Shown here piece by piece: positions 8,914-16,588 of a stretch of DNA of 51,566 nucleotides. The stretch is from assembly GCA_016871015.1 (NCBI GenBank), contig VFZX01000010.1:1-51566 (forward strand), read 5' to 3'. A program made the position numbers and the translations under genes. This stretch comes from Acidobacteriota bacterium. Its GTDB lineage: Bacteria; Acidobacteriota; Terriglobia; Bryobacterales; Bryobacteraceae. The notes under the pieces were generated by a model, which searched no databases, had not been told where the DNA came from, and saw only the letters and a program-made list of their open reading frames with translations. Position 1 is the first letter of the stretch. Every line of letters begins with the position of its first letter.

Positions 8914-10674
8914 GTGCTCCGCGATACCGACCTCGTATCGATTCAGGAGGTCCGCGCCAAGGTCGAGGAGGCCTACGCGGCCTTTCAGGAACTGCGCCGC
9001 CTCCCGCAAGACCGTATTGATGCGATCGTTGAAGCGATGGGCGAGGCGGCTCGGGCCAACGCACAGCGCCTTGCCGAACTCGCCGTGGAAGAGACGGGCT
9101 ACGGCAACGCCAAGGACAAGCTTGCCAAGAACCTGCTCTGCGCCGACCTGCTGCCACGCACGATTCGCGGGATGAAGACTGTCGGGATCCTGCGCGATGA
9201 TCCCGAAAAAAAGCTGATCGAAATCGGGACGCCGGTGGGAGTCGTGGCGGCCATTCTGCCGACCACCAACCCGACTTCGACGGCGATCTACAAGTCGATC
9301 ATCTCCATTAAGGCCGCCAATCCTGTCGTGGTCAGCCCGCATCCCCGCGCCAAGGCGTGCACCTGCGAAACCGTGCACATCATGACTCAGGCTGCCCTCG
9401 CCGCCGGTGCGCCCAAGGGTTCCATCCAGTGCATCCAGAACGCCACCATGGAAGGAACCGAAGCCCTGATGCGGCATCCCCGGACCAGTGTGATCCTGGC
9501 GACCGGAGGCGCGGGAATCGTCAAGGCCGCCTACTCGAGTGGCAAGCCGGCGTACGGTGTCGGGCCCGGCAACGTGCCCGTCCTGCTCGATGCGAGCGCT
9601 GACGTCACCGAAGCGGTGGCCAAAGTGGTCGCGGGCAAATCGTTCGACTACGGTACCGTTTGTTCGAGCGAGCAAACCATCGTCGCGCCGGCATCCTTGC
9701 GCGAAGCGGTGCTCGCCGCGCTGAAGCGGAACCGCGCGTTCCTGTGCACCGGCGAACAAGGCAAGGCGCTCGCCAAGCTCCTCATCGCACCGAACTGGCG
9801 GATCAACGCGAACTGCGTCGGCCAGGCGCCCACCAAGATCGCGCAGATGGCGGGATTCGAGATCCCTTCTGAGACGTCGATCCTGGTGGCGGAGATCGGC
9901 GGCGTGGGCAAGGAACACCCGCTGTCGATGGAGAAGCTCAGTCCGGTGCTCTCGGTGCTGTTCGTACCCGATTGGGAACAGCAGGTCCGGGCCTGTCAGG
10001 CGATTCTCAAGTTCGGCGGACTCGGCCACACGTGCGTGATCCACGCGCGGGATGACGCACGGATTCGCGAGTATGGTCTGCGCATGCCCGCTTTCCGCGT
10101 GCTGGTCAACACGCCTGCTCCGCAAGGATCGACCGGGATTACGACGTCCGTCTTTCCGGCGATGACGCTCGGATGCGGTGCGATGGCGGGCAACGCAACC
10201 TCGGATAACGTGAGTCCGCTGCACCTGATCAACGTGAAGCGCGTGGCGTACGTGGTCCGCACGCCGGAGGAAGCGTTTGGTGCGCAAGCGCCCGAGGCGG
10301 GATCCGTGGGCGCAGCGGTCCAGCGTTTCCTTGCCCAGCGCGGACTTGCGAGCCCGGCCCCGGCTCCGGTGTCCGCGCCAACAGCCGCGATCGTCGACCG
10401 GTTTCTCGCATCACGGGGGAAACCCGCCCCGGCTCCACCGCCCGCGCCCGTGGCCAGTTGCGGATGCGGCACGCCGGCGCCCGCACCGGCCCCCGCACCT
10501 GCACAGCCTCCTGAGCCTCCAGTCCAGATTACGGACTTCGTGTGTGAAGCCGACGTCCGCACCGCGCTCCATCAGAGCCGGAAGATTTACATCGGCCCGA
10601 AGTCCATCGTTACGCCGGCGGCGCATGAACTGGCCAATCAGCACGGCATACTGGTAGTCGCACAACGATCATGA
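8914..10674 (+). CDS. Microcompartment CoA-acylating aldehyde dehydrogenase with two encapsulation-like helices and an EutQ/EutT-like tail
   Basis: Converts an aldehyde plus CoA and NAD to an acyl-CoA (EutE/PduP class). Seen: a full ALDH domain (about 1-455) with ILPTTNPTST (114-123), a GGAGIV turn (198-203) and the catalytic Cys250 in GTVCSSEQ. Then come two similar amphipathic segments, SVGAAVQRFLAQRG (464-477) and TAAIVDRFLASRG (490-502), each followed by a Pro/Ala linker, as in encapsulation peptides. A CGCG knot (516-519) and a final domain (537-586: ITDFV..DVRTA..SIVTPAAHELA) follow; the tail resembles the small N-terminal module of EutQ and EutT. Start is GTG, 3 bp after the shell gene. 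Most PduP/EutE enzymes have one N-terminal tag and no such tail. Confidence 0.92.
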   Translation: MLRDTDLVSIQEVRAKVEEAYAAFQELRRLPQDRIDAIVEAMGEAARANAQRLAELAVEETGYGNAKDKLAKNLLCADLLPRTIRGMKTVGILRDDPEKKLIEIGTPVGVVAAILPTTNPTSTAIYKSIISIKAANPVVVSPHPRAKACTCETVHIMTQAALAAGAPKGSIQCIQNATMEGTEALMRHPRTSVILATGGAGIVKAAYSSGKPAYGVGPGNVPVLLDASADVTEAVAKVVAGKSFDYGTVCSSEQTIVAPASLREAVLAALKRNRAFLCTGEQGKALAKLLIAPNWRINANCVGQAPTKIAQMAGFEIPSETSILVAEIGGVGKEHPLSMEKLSPVLSVLFVPDWEQQVRACQAILKFGGLGHTCVIHARDDARIREYGLRMPAFRVLVNTPAPQGSTGITTSVFPAMTLGCGAMAGNATSDNVSPLHLINVKRVAYVVRTPEEAFGAQAPEAGSVGAAVQRFLAQRGLASPAPAPVSAPTAAIVDRFLASRGKPAPAPPPAPVASCGCGTPAPAPAPAPAQPPEPPVQITDFVCEADVRTALHQSRKIYIGPKSIVTPAAHELANQHGILVVAQRS

Positions 10675-11177
10675 AGCAACAAGATCTTGAGAGCATCCGG
10701 GCAAAGGCGGAAGCCGCGCTGGCAAGCGGCGATTTCGTCGTTTATCCCGCCCAAGCGAAAAACCCGGGCCACGAGTACACCTATTGGGACACGGAGCGTT
10801 CGCCTTCGGTCCTTGATTTCCTGGGCGTGGCGTCGAAGCTGGGTATCCGGCTCATCACCGTTAGCCAGGAAGTCTTCACGTCCCGCGCGCTCGCCGGATC
10901 GATGGAGGACCTTCGCGAAGCCACGATCAGCCGCGACGAGCTGCGGGAATTCGAGCGCGAGCTCAAGCGCTTCCAGGGCTATGACGGTTTCCTGTGCGTG
11001 CTGCAGTTTTCCTTCACGCACGAAGGCCGTCCCTACACCTTTCATCTCGAAACCCCGTGGTATTCCGAGTACCTGGACCTCATCGACCAGGTCGGCGACC
11101 TGCTCGACACGTTCGAGGATGACGATGATGATGACGACGAACCCGGCGGACGGTTCGGATACCTGTCCAAAAACTGA
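10671..11177 (+). CDS. Hypothetical acidic protein with poly-Asp run, 168 residues
   Basis: I do not recognise a family. The protein is soluble, predicted alpha/beta, and ends in a strongly acidic stretch (a run of seven Asp near residue 150) before a short GGRFGYLSKN tail. The ATG overlaps the aldehyde dehydrogenase stop (ATGA), so it is translationally coupled to the microcompartment enzyme; recJ starts 6 bp after its stop. Nothing suggests catalysis. It could be an accessory protein of the microcompartment or belong with RecJ; the sequence alone does not decide. Confidence 0.75.
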   Translation: MKQQDLESIRAKAEAALASGDFVVYPAQAKNPGHEYTYWDTERSPSVLDFLGVASKLGIRLITVSQEVFTSRALAGSMEDLREATISRDELREFERELKRFQGYDGFLCVLQFSFTHEGRPYTFHLETPWYSEYLDLIDQVGDLLDTFEDDDDDDDEPGGRFGYLSKN

Positions 11178-11183
11178 GGCCCA

Positions 11184-12896
11184 TTGGAATCAAGGCCCTC
11201 CCGGTGGATCGCGGCCCAGGTGGATCAGGCCGCGGCCCGGCGGCTGGCGAATGAACTGAGCCTGGCGCCGCTGGTGGCGCGGATTTTGGCCGCGCGCGGA
11301 TTCACTGATCCCGCGCTGGCCGCATCGTTTCTGCGGCCCGACATCCGGGCCTTGCACGATCCATTCCTGCTCACCGGCATGGACGCCGCCGTCGTCCGGA
11401 TCCTCGAAGCGATCCGCGGGAACCACCCCGTTCTGCTCTACGGCGACTACGATGTCGACGGCACCACCAGTGTCGTGATCCTGAAGAAACTGCTCGACCT
11501 GGCTGGCGCCAATTCCACGTTCTTCGTCCCGCACCGGCTGCGGGACGGTTACGGAATGCATCCCGAGGTGGTGGAACAGGCGGCCACGCAGGGAGTGCGG
11601 CTGATCATCAGCGTCGATACCGGGATCCGCGCCAACGAAGTCGTGCGGCTTGCGCGGAGCCTCGGCGTCGACGTGATCGTCACCGACCATCACCTGCCCG
11701 AAGCCGAGATTCCGCCCGCCCACGCCGTACTGAACCCCAACCAGCCGGGCTGCCCGTATCCGGAGAAGAACCTGTGCGGCGCGGGAGTCGCGTTCAAGCT
11801 CGCGCAGGGACTCATGGCGCGGCTGGGCTGGCAGGACGCAAGGGTTCGCAAGCTCACAGAGTCGTTCCTCAAGATGGCCGCGATCGCGACAGTCGCCGAT
11901 GTCGTGCCGTTGACCGGTGAGAACCGCGTCATCGTCCGCCGTGGACTCGACGGGCTCACCGCCACGCCCAATCCCGGACTGCGGGCGCTCCTCGAAGTGG
12001 CCGGATTCGGGCCCGGACAGGCGCCCACGGCGGGACAGGTGGCTTTCCGCATCGCGCCGCGCATCAACGCCGCGGGCCGCATGGCCAGCGCCTCCGACGT
12101 GATCGAGCTGTTTCTTACCAGCGATCCGGCGCGGGCCAAGGATCTGGCCGCCCAGCTCCACGAGCTCAACACGCAGCGGCAAGCGGCTGAAGCACGAATG
12201 ATCGAAGAGATCCTGGCCGAGTGCGAGCAGGCCCCGGTCGGCGAGGATCAGCGCGCGCTCGTGTTTGCGGGCGCCGGGTGGCATCGTGGCGTGGTTGGAA
12301 TCGTTGCCAGCCGCCTGGTGGACCGTTTCCATCGCCCATCGTTCGTCCTGGGCATTGACCCGGAGAAAGGCCTGGCGCAGGGCTCGGGCCGCAGCGCCGC
12401 GGGCTTCCATCTGCTCGACGCGCTCGAGTCGATGAGTTCGCTGTTCACCAAGTTCGGCGGACACAAGCAGGCCGCGGGTGTCACGCTGCCGCTCGGGCGC
12501 CTGGAGGAATTTCGCGCCCGGTTCGCCGAGTACGCATTCACGCGCATCGCGCCCGACGATCTGTGCGCGACCTACACGGTCGACGCTTCCCTGCGGATCG
12601 AGGAGATTACCCGCGAAGCGGTGGAGCAACTGTTCGACCTGGCGCCATTTGGTTTTGGCAATCCCGCGCCGCTGCTGGCGCTCGACGAAGTTAGGGTCGC
12701 TGAGGATCCGCGTGTGCTCAAGGAGCGGCACCTCCGGATGTGGGTCCACCAGAATGGCCGCGGACAGGTGGTAAAGGCCTGGAACTGGGCGGATCGTGCG
12801 GACCTCTTCCGGGCGGGGGCGGAACGGTCGATGCTCGTGCGGATCGAACCGGACGACTATTCCGGCTATTCGATGACGCTCGAGGACGCCCGCTGA
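11184..12896 (+). CDS. recJ: Single-stranded-DNA-specific 5'-3' exonuclease RecJ
   Basis: DHH-family exonuclease acting on single-stranded DNA in RecF-pathway recombination, mismatch repair and base-excision repair. Seen: motif I GDYDVDGTTS (87-96), motif III TDHH (167-170), a DHHA1 half with GRMASASDVIELF and HRGVVGIVASRLV, a glycine-rich GGHKQAAG motif, and a C-terminal OB-fold region. At 570 residues it has the usual RecJ length. The start appears to be TTG, because no ATG or GTG occurs before the conserved N-terminal SRPSRWIAAQ. Its 3' end overlaps the convergent Nudix gene by 31 bases. Confidence 0.95.
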   Translation: MESRPSRWIAAQVDQAAARRLANELSLAPLVARILAARGFTDPALAASFLRPDIRALHDPFLLTGMDAAVVRILEAIRGNHPVLLYGDYDVDGTTSVVILKKLLDLAGANSTFFVPHRLRDGYGMHPEVVEQAATQGVRLIISVDTGIRANEVVRLARSLGVDVIVTDHHLPEAEIPPAHAVLNPNQPGCPYPEKNLCGAGVAFKLAQGLMARLGWQDARVRKLTESFLKMAAIATVADVVPLTGENRVIVRRGLDGLTATPNPGLRALLEVAGFGPGQAPTAGQVAFRIAPRINAAGRMASASDVIELFLTSDPARAKDLAAQLHELNTQRQAAEARMIEEILAECEQAPVGEDQRALVFAGAGWHRGVVGIVASRLVDRFHRPSFVLGIDPEKGLAQGSGRSAAGFHLLDALESMSSLFTKFGGHKQAAGVTLPLGRLEEFRARFAEYAFTRIAPDDLCATYTVDASLRIEEITREAVEQLFDLAPFGFGNPAPLLALDEVRVAEDPRVLKERHLRMWVHQNGRGQVVKAWNWADRADLFRAGAERSMLVRIEPDDYSGYSMTLEDAR

Positions 12897-13447
12897 AGCG
12901 ACTTGCGGACCATCCGCGCAATTGACTCTGACGGGTTGAAGTCCACCACCCGGGCCAGCGGAATCCAAGACAACTGGCGGCTCTCGCTCGTGGGGACCAG
13001 TGGTGCCTCGCGGTCCGCGGCCAGCAGATAACGGACGTCGTGGTGGTGGTGCGCCGGCATCCCCCCGCGTGCGGGAATCAGGTGGACATCGACGTCGAAG
13101 ATCCGCGACGCATCGTGGTGCACCGCTTCAATGCCGCATTCCTCCCGCGCCTCGCGGGCAGCCGCATCGGCGACCGAGGCGTCGGAGTCCTCCACGTGTC
13201 CGCCGGGCTGGAACCAGGCGCCGAGCTTGGCATGATGGGTGAGCAATGCGAACTGTCCGGTCCGGTCGACGATCCAGGCGGACGCGGTGACGTGGCCCGC
13301 CGGATTGCTGGCACGGAGAGCCGCGGGGCCGGTTTCGAGCAGCCAGAGGACCAGCTCCGTCATTCGGCGTTCCTCCGGCGTTGCGGGCGCATGGGCCTCC
13401 AGTTGAGCGCGGAGGGCCTCGATTCTCGTTTGGCGGCTGTTTTGCAA
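12866..13447 (-). CDS. Nudix hydrolase
   Basis: 193-residue Nudix-fold pyrophosphohydrolase of unknown substrate. Seen: the Nudix box at about 82-105, GGHVEDSDASVADAAAREA followed by REECGI, which contains the metal-binding REAREE core; the spacing between the first Gly and the REA core is one residue longer than the textbook consensus, a variant common in GGHVEP-type Nudix proteins. A helical N-terminal extension (1-45) precedes the Nudix core, and the loop MPAHHHHDVRYLL carries four consecutive His. It overlaps the 3' end of recJ tail to tail and diverges from the small gene at 13470 with a 22-base gap. Confidence 0.9.
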   Translation of the reverse strand: MQNSRQTRIEALRAQLEAHAPATPEERRMTELVLWLLETGPAALRASNPAGHVTASAWIVDRTGQFALLTHHAKLGAWFQPGGHVEDSDASVADAAAREAREECGIEAVHHDASRIFDVDVHLIPARGGMPAHHHHDVRYLLAADREAPLVPTSESRQLSWIPLARVVDFNPSESIARMVRKSLQRASSSVIE

Positions 13448-13469
13448 GACTGAACCCGGAGGTCACTAC

Positions 13470-13988
13470 ATGGTAGAACGAACGGGGTATATCCCGCTGG
13501 CAATGGGCGACGTGATGCGGGGACGCGTCCCAAAAATGAAGCAATCAGTTGCAACAAAAGAGTTTAAGCTTCCTCCAAAGCCTGTCCAGAAACCCGTGCC
13601 AGAACTGGTAACGCGGATCGGCAAGGTCTCTTCGGAACCGGCGCCTGCCCGCCAAGTTATTAGCGCGGCAGTTTTGCAGCATATGCGGCCCGACGGCAAT
13701 GGCTACCTGATTCCGCTGCCGTCCAGCACGCTTTCCTACCGCGACTACGAGGATCCGGTTCCGGCAGTCCGCGAGGAGCTGCGCAAGTTGGGCGTTGATT
13801 CTACGGCGATCCGGTTCGAGCGCTACGACGATGAAATCAACAATCCGGGTGGCCGGTACACGAACCGGCTCCTGCGGGTTGAGGTGAACGGCAAGAGCGA
13901 GGATTTCTCGGTTGAGCTCACGCTGCGGAACCCGCGGATCACGGCGGTTGAAATCGGCCGGCTGCTGGGGGTCCGCCTGCAGTATTAG
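13470..13988 (+). CDS. Hypothetical protein, 172 residues
   Basis: No family recognised. The N-terminal third is basic and Pro/Lys/Val-rich (LPPKPVQKPVPELV), suggesting disorder; the C-terminal two thirds look like a small alpha/beta domain (LSYRDYEDPVPAVREELRK through VEIGRLLGVRL). No signal peptide or membrane segment. A strong GGAGG seven bases before the ATG supports translation. It is monocistronic, diverges from the Nudix gene and is followed by a structured intergenic stretch. Confidence 0.7.
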   Translation: MVERTGYIPLAMGDVMRGRVPKMKQSVATKEFKLPPKPVQKPVPELVTRIGKVSSEPAPARQVISAAVLQHMRPDGNGYLIPLPSSTLSYRDYEDPVPAVREELRKLGVDSTAIRFERYDDEINNPGGRYTNRLLRVEVNGKSEDFSVELTLRNPRITAVEIGRLLGVRLQY

Positions 13989-14160
13989 CCCGGCAGAAAA
14001 AAAGAGGGCCGCCCTGACGAAGCGGCCCATGAGAAGAGCTTCGTGGTGGCCCTATGTTCCACCGCGAAGACTGGGGATCAAACCCATGCGTGTGCACTTC
14101 CTTGGAATGCACGCGCCGTGCCATTCGTAAGTGATTGACAAGCTTTGCGCGCCGGAACGG
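13989..14160. other. Hairpin-rich intergenic stretch, candidate small RNA
   Basis: 172 bases with no coding frame and three consecutive hairpins: GGGCCGC/GCGGCCC (14006-14012 with 14022-14028), CTTCGTGGTGG with CCACCGCGAAG (14039-14049 with 14059-14069, one G-T position, nine-base loop), and a bulged stem around TTCCTTGGAA (about 14089-14114). Read on the minus strand the first hairpin ends in a T-run, so the whole stretch could be the structured 3' UTR of the acyltransferase message or an independent small RNA. A GGGGATCAAACCC segment looks slightly like a T-arm, but there is no tRNA cloverleaf. Confidence 0.45.
13997..14028 (-). terminator. Intrinsic terminator for the acyltransferase transcript
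   Basis: On the minus strand a perfect 7-bp G/C stem (GGGCCGC loop GCGGCCC) is followed after TC by seven T residues (13997-14003 in complement). It lies about 130 bases past the stop codon of the lysophospholipid acyltransferase gene, in the right orientation to end that message. Confidence 0.7.
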
Positions 14161-14937
14161 CTACCGGACAACTTGACCGGACACGGCGGCCAGATTGTCC
14201 TGTTTTGTGCCGGGAAACGACGGAATGTCGCAAAGCTCGCAGACCCGCTGGTATAAGGTTTGCGTCAGCTTGGTACGGTCGCCCAGGGTGAGGTCGATGG
14301 TGGGGATGGGCTTGCCGATCCGGATCGTGACTGGCCCCGGCCGGATCACGCGGCCGTGTATGGGCAGGATCTCCCCAGCGCCGAGGATTCCGATGGGAAC
14401 GATGGGGACGCCTGCCTTGATCGCGATGTAGGCCGCACCGTCTTTGAACGGGTCCATTTGGCCCAGAGTCCGGCCCGCCTCCGGAAAAAGCAGGATGGAA
14501 ATGCCATGCTCCTGTATTTTCCGGGCCGCCGCGGACATGGTCTTGAGCGATTCCCGCGCGTTGTCGTAATGGACCGGCAGGTGTCCGGCACTACGCAAAT
14601 AGTTCCCGATAAAAGGCCAATAGAACAGGCTCTTCTTGGCAAGAAACCGGAACTGCGCGTTCACGTACGGCAGCACGGCTGGGATGTCGTAGAAGGAGCG
14701 GTGATTGGCCGCGAACACGAAATTCCCGCCGGGGGGCACATTGTCCTGGCCCTGGACCTCAACCCGGACGCCGGAGAGCCGCAAAATCCACAGCGCCCAG
14801 ATCCGCGCCAGCTTGTGGTGAGTCCGTCCGCGGGAGGACAGATACGACATGGTGACCGCAATCGATGTCGCCACCGCGGTGACAAACAACAATGCGGGTA
14901 GGATCAAGAACGTCGATCGAATGAAGGCCCAGACCAT
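14161..14937 (-). CDS. Lysophospholipid acyltransferase (PlsC family)
   Basis: Membrane-bound 1-acylglycerol-3-phosphate acyltransferase-type enzyme, acylating lysophosphatidate or a related acceptor in phospholipid synthesis. Seen: an N-terminal membrane helix (about 8-32), block I NHRSFYD (His79, Asp84 of the HX4D motif), block II around FLAKKSLFYWPFIG, block III FPEAGRT (151-157, a variant of FPEGTRS) and block IV VPIVPIGI. 258 residues is normal. It is divergent from a fatty acyl reductase gene 59 bp away, suggesting a joint role in making an unusual lipid such as wax, ether or alkyl lipid. Confidence 0.92.
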   Translation of the reverse strand: MVWAFIRSTFLILPALLFVTAVATSIAVTMSYLSSRGRTHHKLARIWALWILRLSGVRVEVQGQDNVPPGGNFVFAANHRSFYDIPAVLPYVNAQFRFLAKKSLFYWPFIGNYLRSAGHLPVHYDNARESLKTMSAAARKIQEHGISILLFPEAGRTLGQMDPFKDGAAYIAIKAGVPIVPIGILGAGEILPIHGRVIRPGPVTIRIGKPIPTIDLTLGDRTKLTQTLYQRVCELCDIPSFPGTKQDNLAAVSGQVVR

Positions 14938-14954
14938 TGCCGATTGCGCTGATG

Positions 14955-14984
14955 TTGACTTCGCAGGCGCGGAGTAGCTAGGCT
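14955..14984 (+). promoter_or_regulatory. Candidate sigma-70 promoter for the fatty acyl reductase gene
   Basis: TTGACT (-35) and TAGGCT (-10) separated by 18 bases, in the 59-bp gap between the divergent acyltransferase and reductase genes. Transcription would start only about six bases before the TTG start codon, giving a very short or no leader. Confidence 0.45.
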
Positions 14985-14996
14985 ATTTTAGCGCAA

Positions 14997-16553
14997 TTGC
15001 CCTCCATCCTCCCCCGTTCCTCCCCCCAAGACCAGATCGACGCAGCAAGGACGTTCGCCACCCACGAGATCCTGTTCGCGGGCGCCAACGGATTCGTCGG
15101 CAAGGTGACTCTGGCCCTGCTGCTCGACCGGTATCCGGACCTGAAGCATCTCCACGTAATCGTCCGCGCCAAGCGGGGCTTCACTCCCCGCGAGCGGTTC
15201 GAAAAAGACGTGCTGGCCTCGCCGCCGCTCAAGCCAGTGATCGCGCGGCTGGATCCGGCGGTGTTGAAGGAACGGGTGTCGGTCCACAAGGGCGACATGA
15301 GCGAGCCCCTGTGCGGGCTGAGCGAGGAAACAATCGCGTCGCTGCAAGGCCGGGTGAGGCTGATCATCAATTGCGCGGGACTGGTGGAGTTCACGCCCCC
15401 GGTTGATGAGTCCTTCAAATCCAACGTTGACGGAGTGGAAAACACCATCGCGCTGGCGAAGCGTCTGGGCGCGCGGATCTGCCATATTTCGACGTGCTTT
15501 GTGTGCGGCGAGTGCGACGGCCTGGTGGAGGAGGACGAGCCGGTGCCCGGCTTCTATCCCCGGCGGAAGAGCCACGAGGACCACAGTTTCCACTACGCCG
15601 AGGAGATCCGGTTCATGCGCGAGCGGATCGCGGAGGTGTACGCGGCGGCGCGTGCGCGCGGCGAGGAAAACACCAAGGACACCAAGCAGCGGCTCTCCGA
15701 CCTGGGAGTCCAGCGTGCCGCCCAATGGGGTTGGGTGAATACTTACACGTACTCGAAGAGCCTCGGCGAGCAGTTGCTGGCGGGCGAGTCCGGAGTCGAG
15801 TACACGATCGTCCGGCCGGCGATCGTTGAAGCGGCGCTGGATTTTCCGTTTCCGGGCTGGGTGGAGGGCGGACGCACCGCCGCGCCGCTGATCATGATGG
15901 CGATGAGTGGACTCCGGCATTGGCCGTTGCGTCCCGAAGCACCGCTCGAGGTGGTCCCGGTGGACCAGGTGGCGAGCGCCATCCTGATCGCCAGCGCACT
16001 GCTGATGAACGGGCGGGCGCACCAGGTCTACCAGATCGGAACCGCCGAGGTGAACCCGGTTCCGCTCAAGAAGCTGGTCGAGTGGATGTACGCTGACTAC
16101 TGCAAGTCGCAGGGCCGGCCGCACTGGCTGATGCCCGGGGTGCGGATCCTGAGCCCAGCGCATTCCCGCAAGAGGGGCGAGCGCCTGCTTTCGCGAATCC
16201 AGACGGCGCACGAGGTCACCAATGCGGTGAAGCGGTTCGCGCAACGGTCGAACATTCCGGGCCGCAAGCCCGTCGAGCGGCTCGCGCGCACGTTGCGCAC
16301 GCTCGGAATCCAGCTCAACATCCGCGAGCAGGCGCTGGTGCTGTACCAGCCGTTCATGCACGACAACCGATTCATCTTTGAGGCCGAGAACATCCGGGAG
16401 GCGAGCTTGCGGTTGACCGCTGAGGATCAGGGCCGGCTGCCGTGGACTCCGGAAAAGATCGTCTGGAAAAAGTATTGGATGGAGAACGAGGTGCGCGGCA
16501 TCCAGAAGTGGGTTCAGGAAGAATCCTCCAAGGGCCGTTCGTTCAAGTTGTAA
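14997..16553 (+). CDS. Fatty acyl-CoA/ACP reductase (extended SDR, thioester-reductase type)
   Basis: NADPH-dependent reductase that turns activated fatty acids into aldehydes or alcohols. Seen: a Rossmann motif GANGFVGK (29-36), NCAGLVEF (125-132), HISTCFVCGE (163-172), and the catalytic YSKSLGEQ (Tyr252, Lys254), followed by a C-terminal helical region (about 375-518) of the kind found in male-sterility/FAR proteins. 518 residues matches alcohol-forming FARs. The only plausible start is TTG with no clear ribosome-binding site. It is divergent from plsC. Fatty alcohols made here could feed wax esters or the ether lipids known from Acidobacteriota; that link is inference. Confidence 0.87.
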   Translation: MPSILPRSSPQDQIDAARTFATHEILFAGANGFVGKVTLALLLDRYPDLKHLHVIVRAKRGFTPRERFEKDVLASPPLKPVIARLDPAVLKERVSVHKGDMSEPLCGLSEETIASLQGRVRLIINCAGLVEFTPPVDESFKSNVDGVENTIALAKRLGARICHISTCFVCGECDGLVEEDEPVPGFYPRRKSHEDHSFHYAEEIRFMRERIAEVYAAARARGEENTKDTKQRLSDLGVQRAAQWGWVNTYTYSKSLGEQLLAGESGVEYTIVRPAIVEAALDFPFPGWVEGGRTAAPLIMMAMSGLRHWPLRPEAPLEVVPVDQVASAILIASALLMNGRAHQVYQIGTAEVNPVPLKKLVEWMYADYCKSQGRPHWLMPGVRILSPAHSRKRGERLLSRIQTAHEVTNAVKRFAQRSNIPGRKPVERLARTLRTLGIQLNIREQALVLYQPFMHDNRFIFEAENIREASLRLTAEDQGRLPWTPEKIVWKKYWMENEVRGIQKWVQEESSKGRSFKL

Positions 16554-16588
16554 GCGCTGCCACTTTACGGCGTGATACAAGTAGTGAC

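Noticed and set aside
8602-10287. A 561-codon open frame antisense to the aldehyde dehydrogenase
   Set aside because: GC-rich codon bias makes the antisense frame open by chance; the sense strand has a complete ALDH with catalytic residues and the antisense protein has no domain.
11190-12968. A 592-codon open frame antisense to recJ
   Set aside because: Shadow of a strongly conserved gene; Arg/His-rich, no recognisable motif.
14070-14090. tRNA T-arm-like GGGGATCAAACCC
   Set aside because: No acceptor stem, D-arm or anticodon arm at the right distances on either strand.
14988-16580. A 530-codon open frame antisense to the fatty acyl reductase
   Set aside because: Shadow frame; the reductase Rossmann and YxxxK motifs are on the plus strand.
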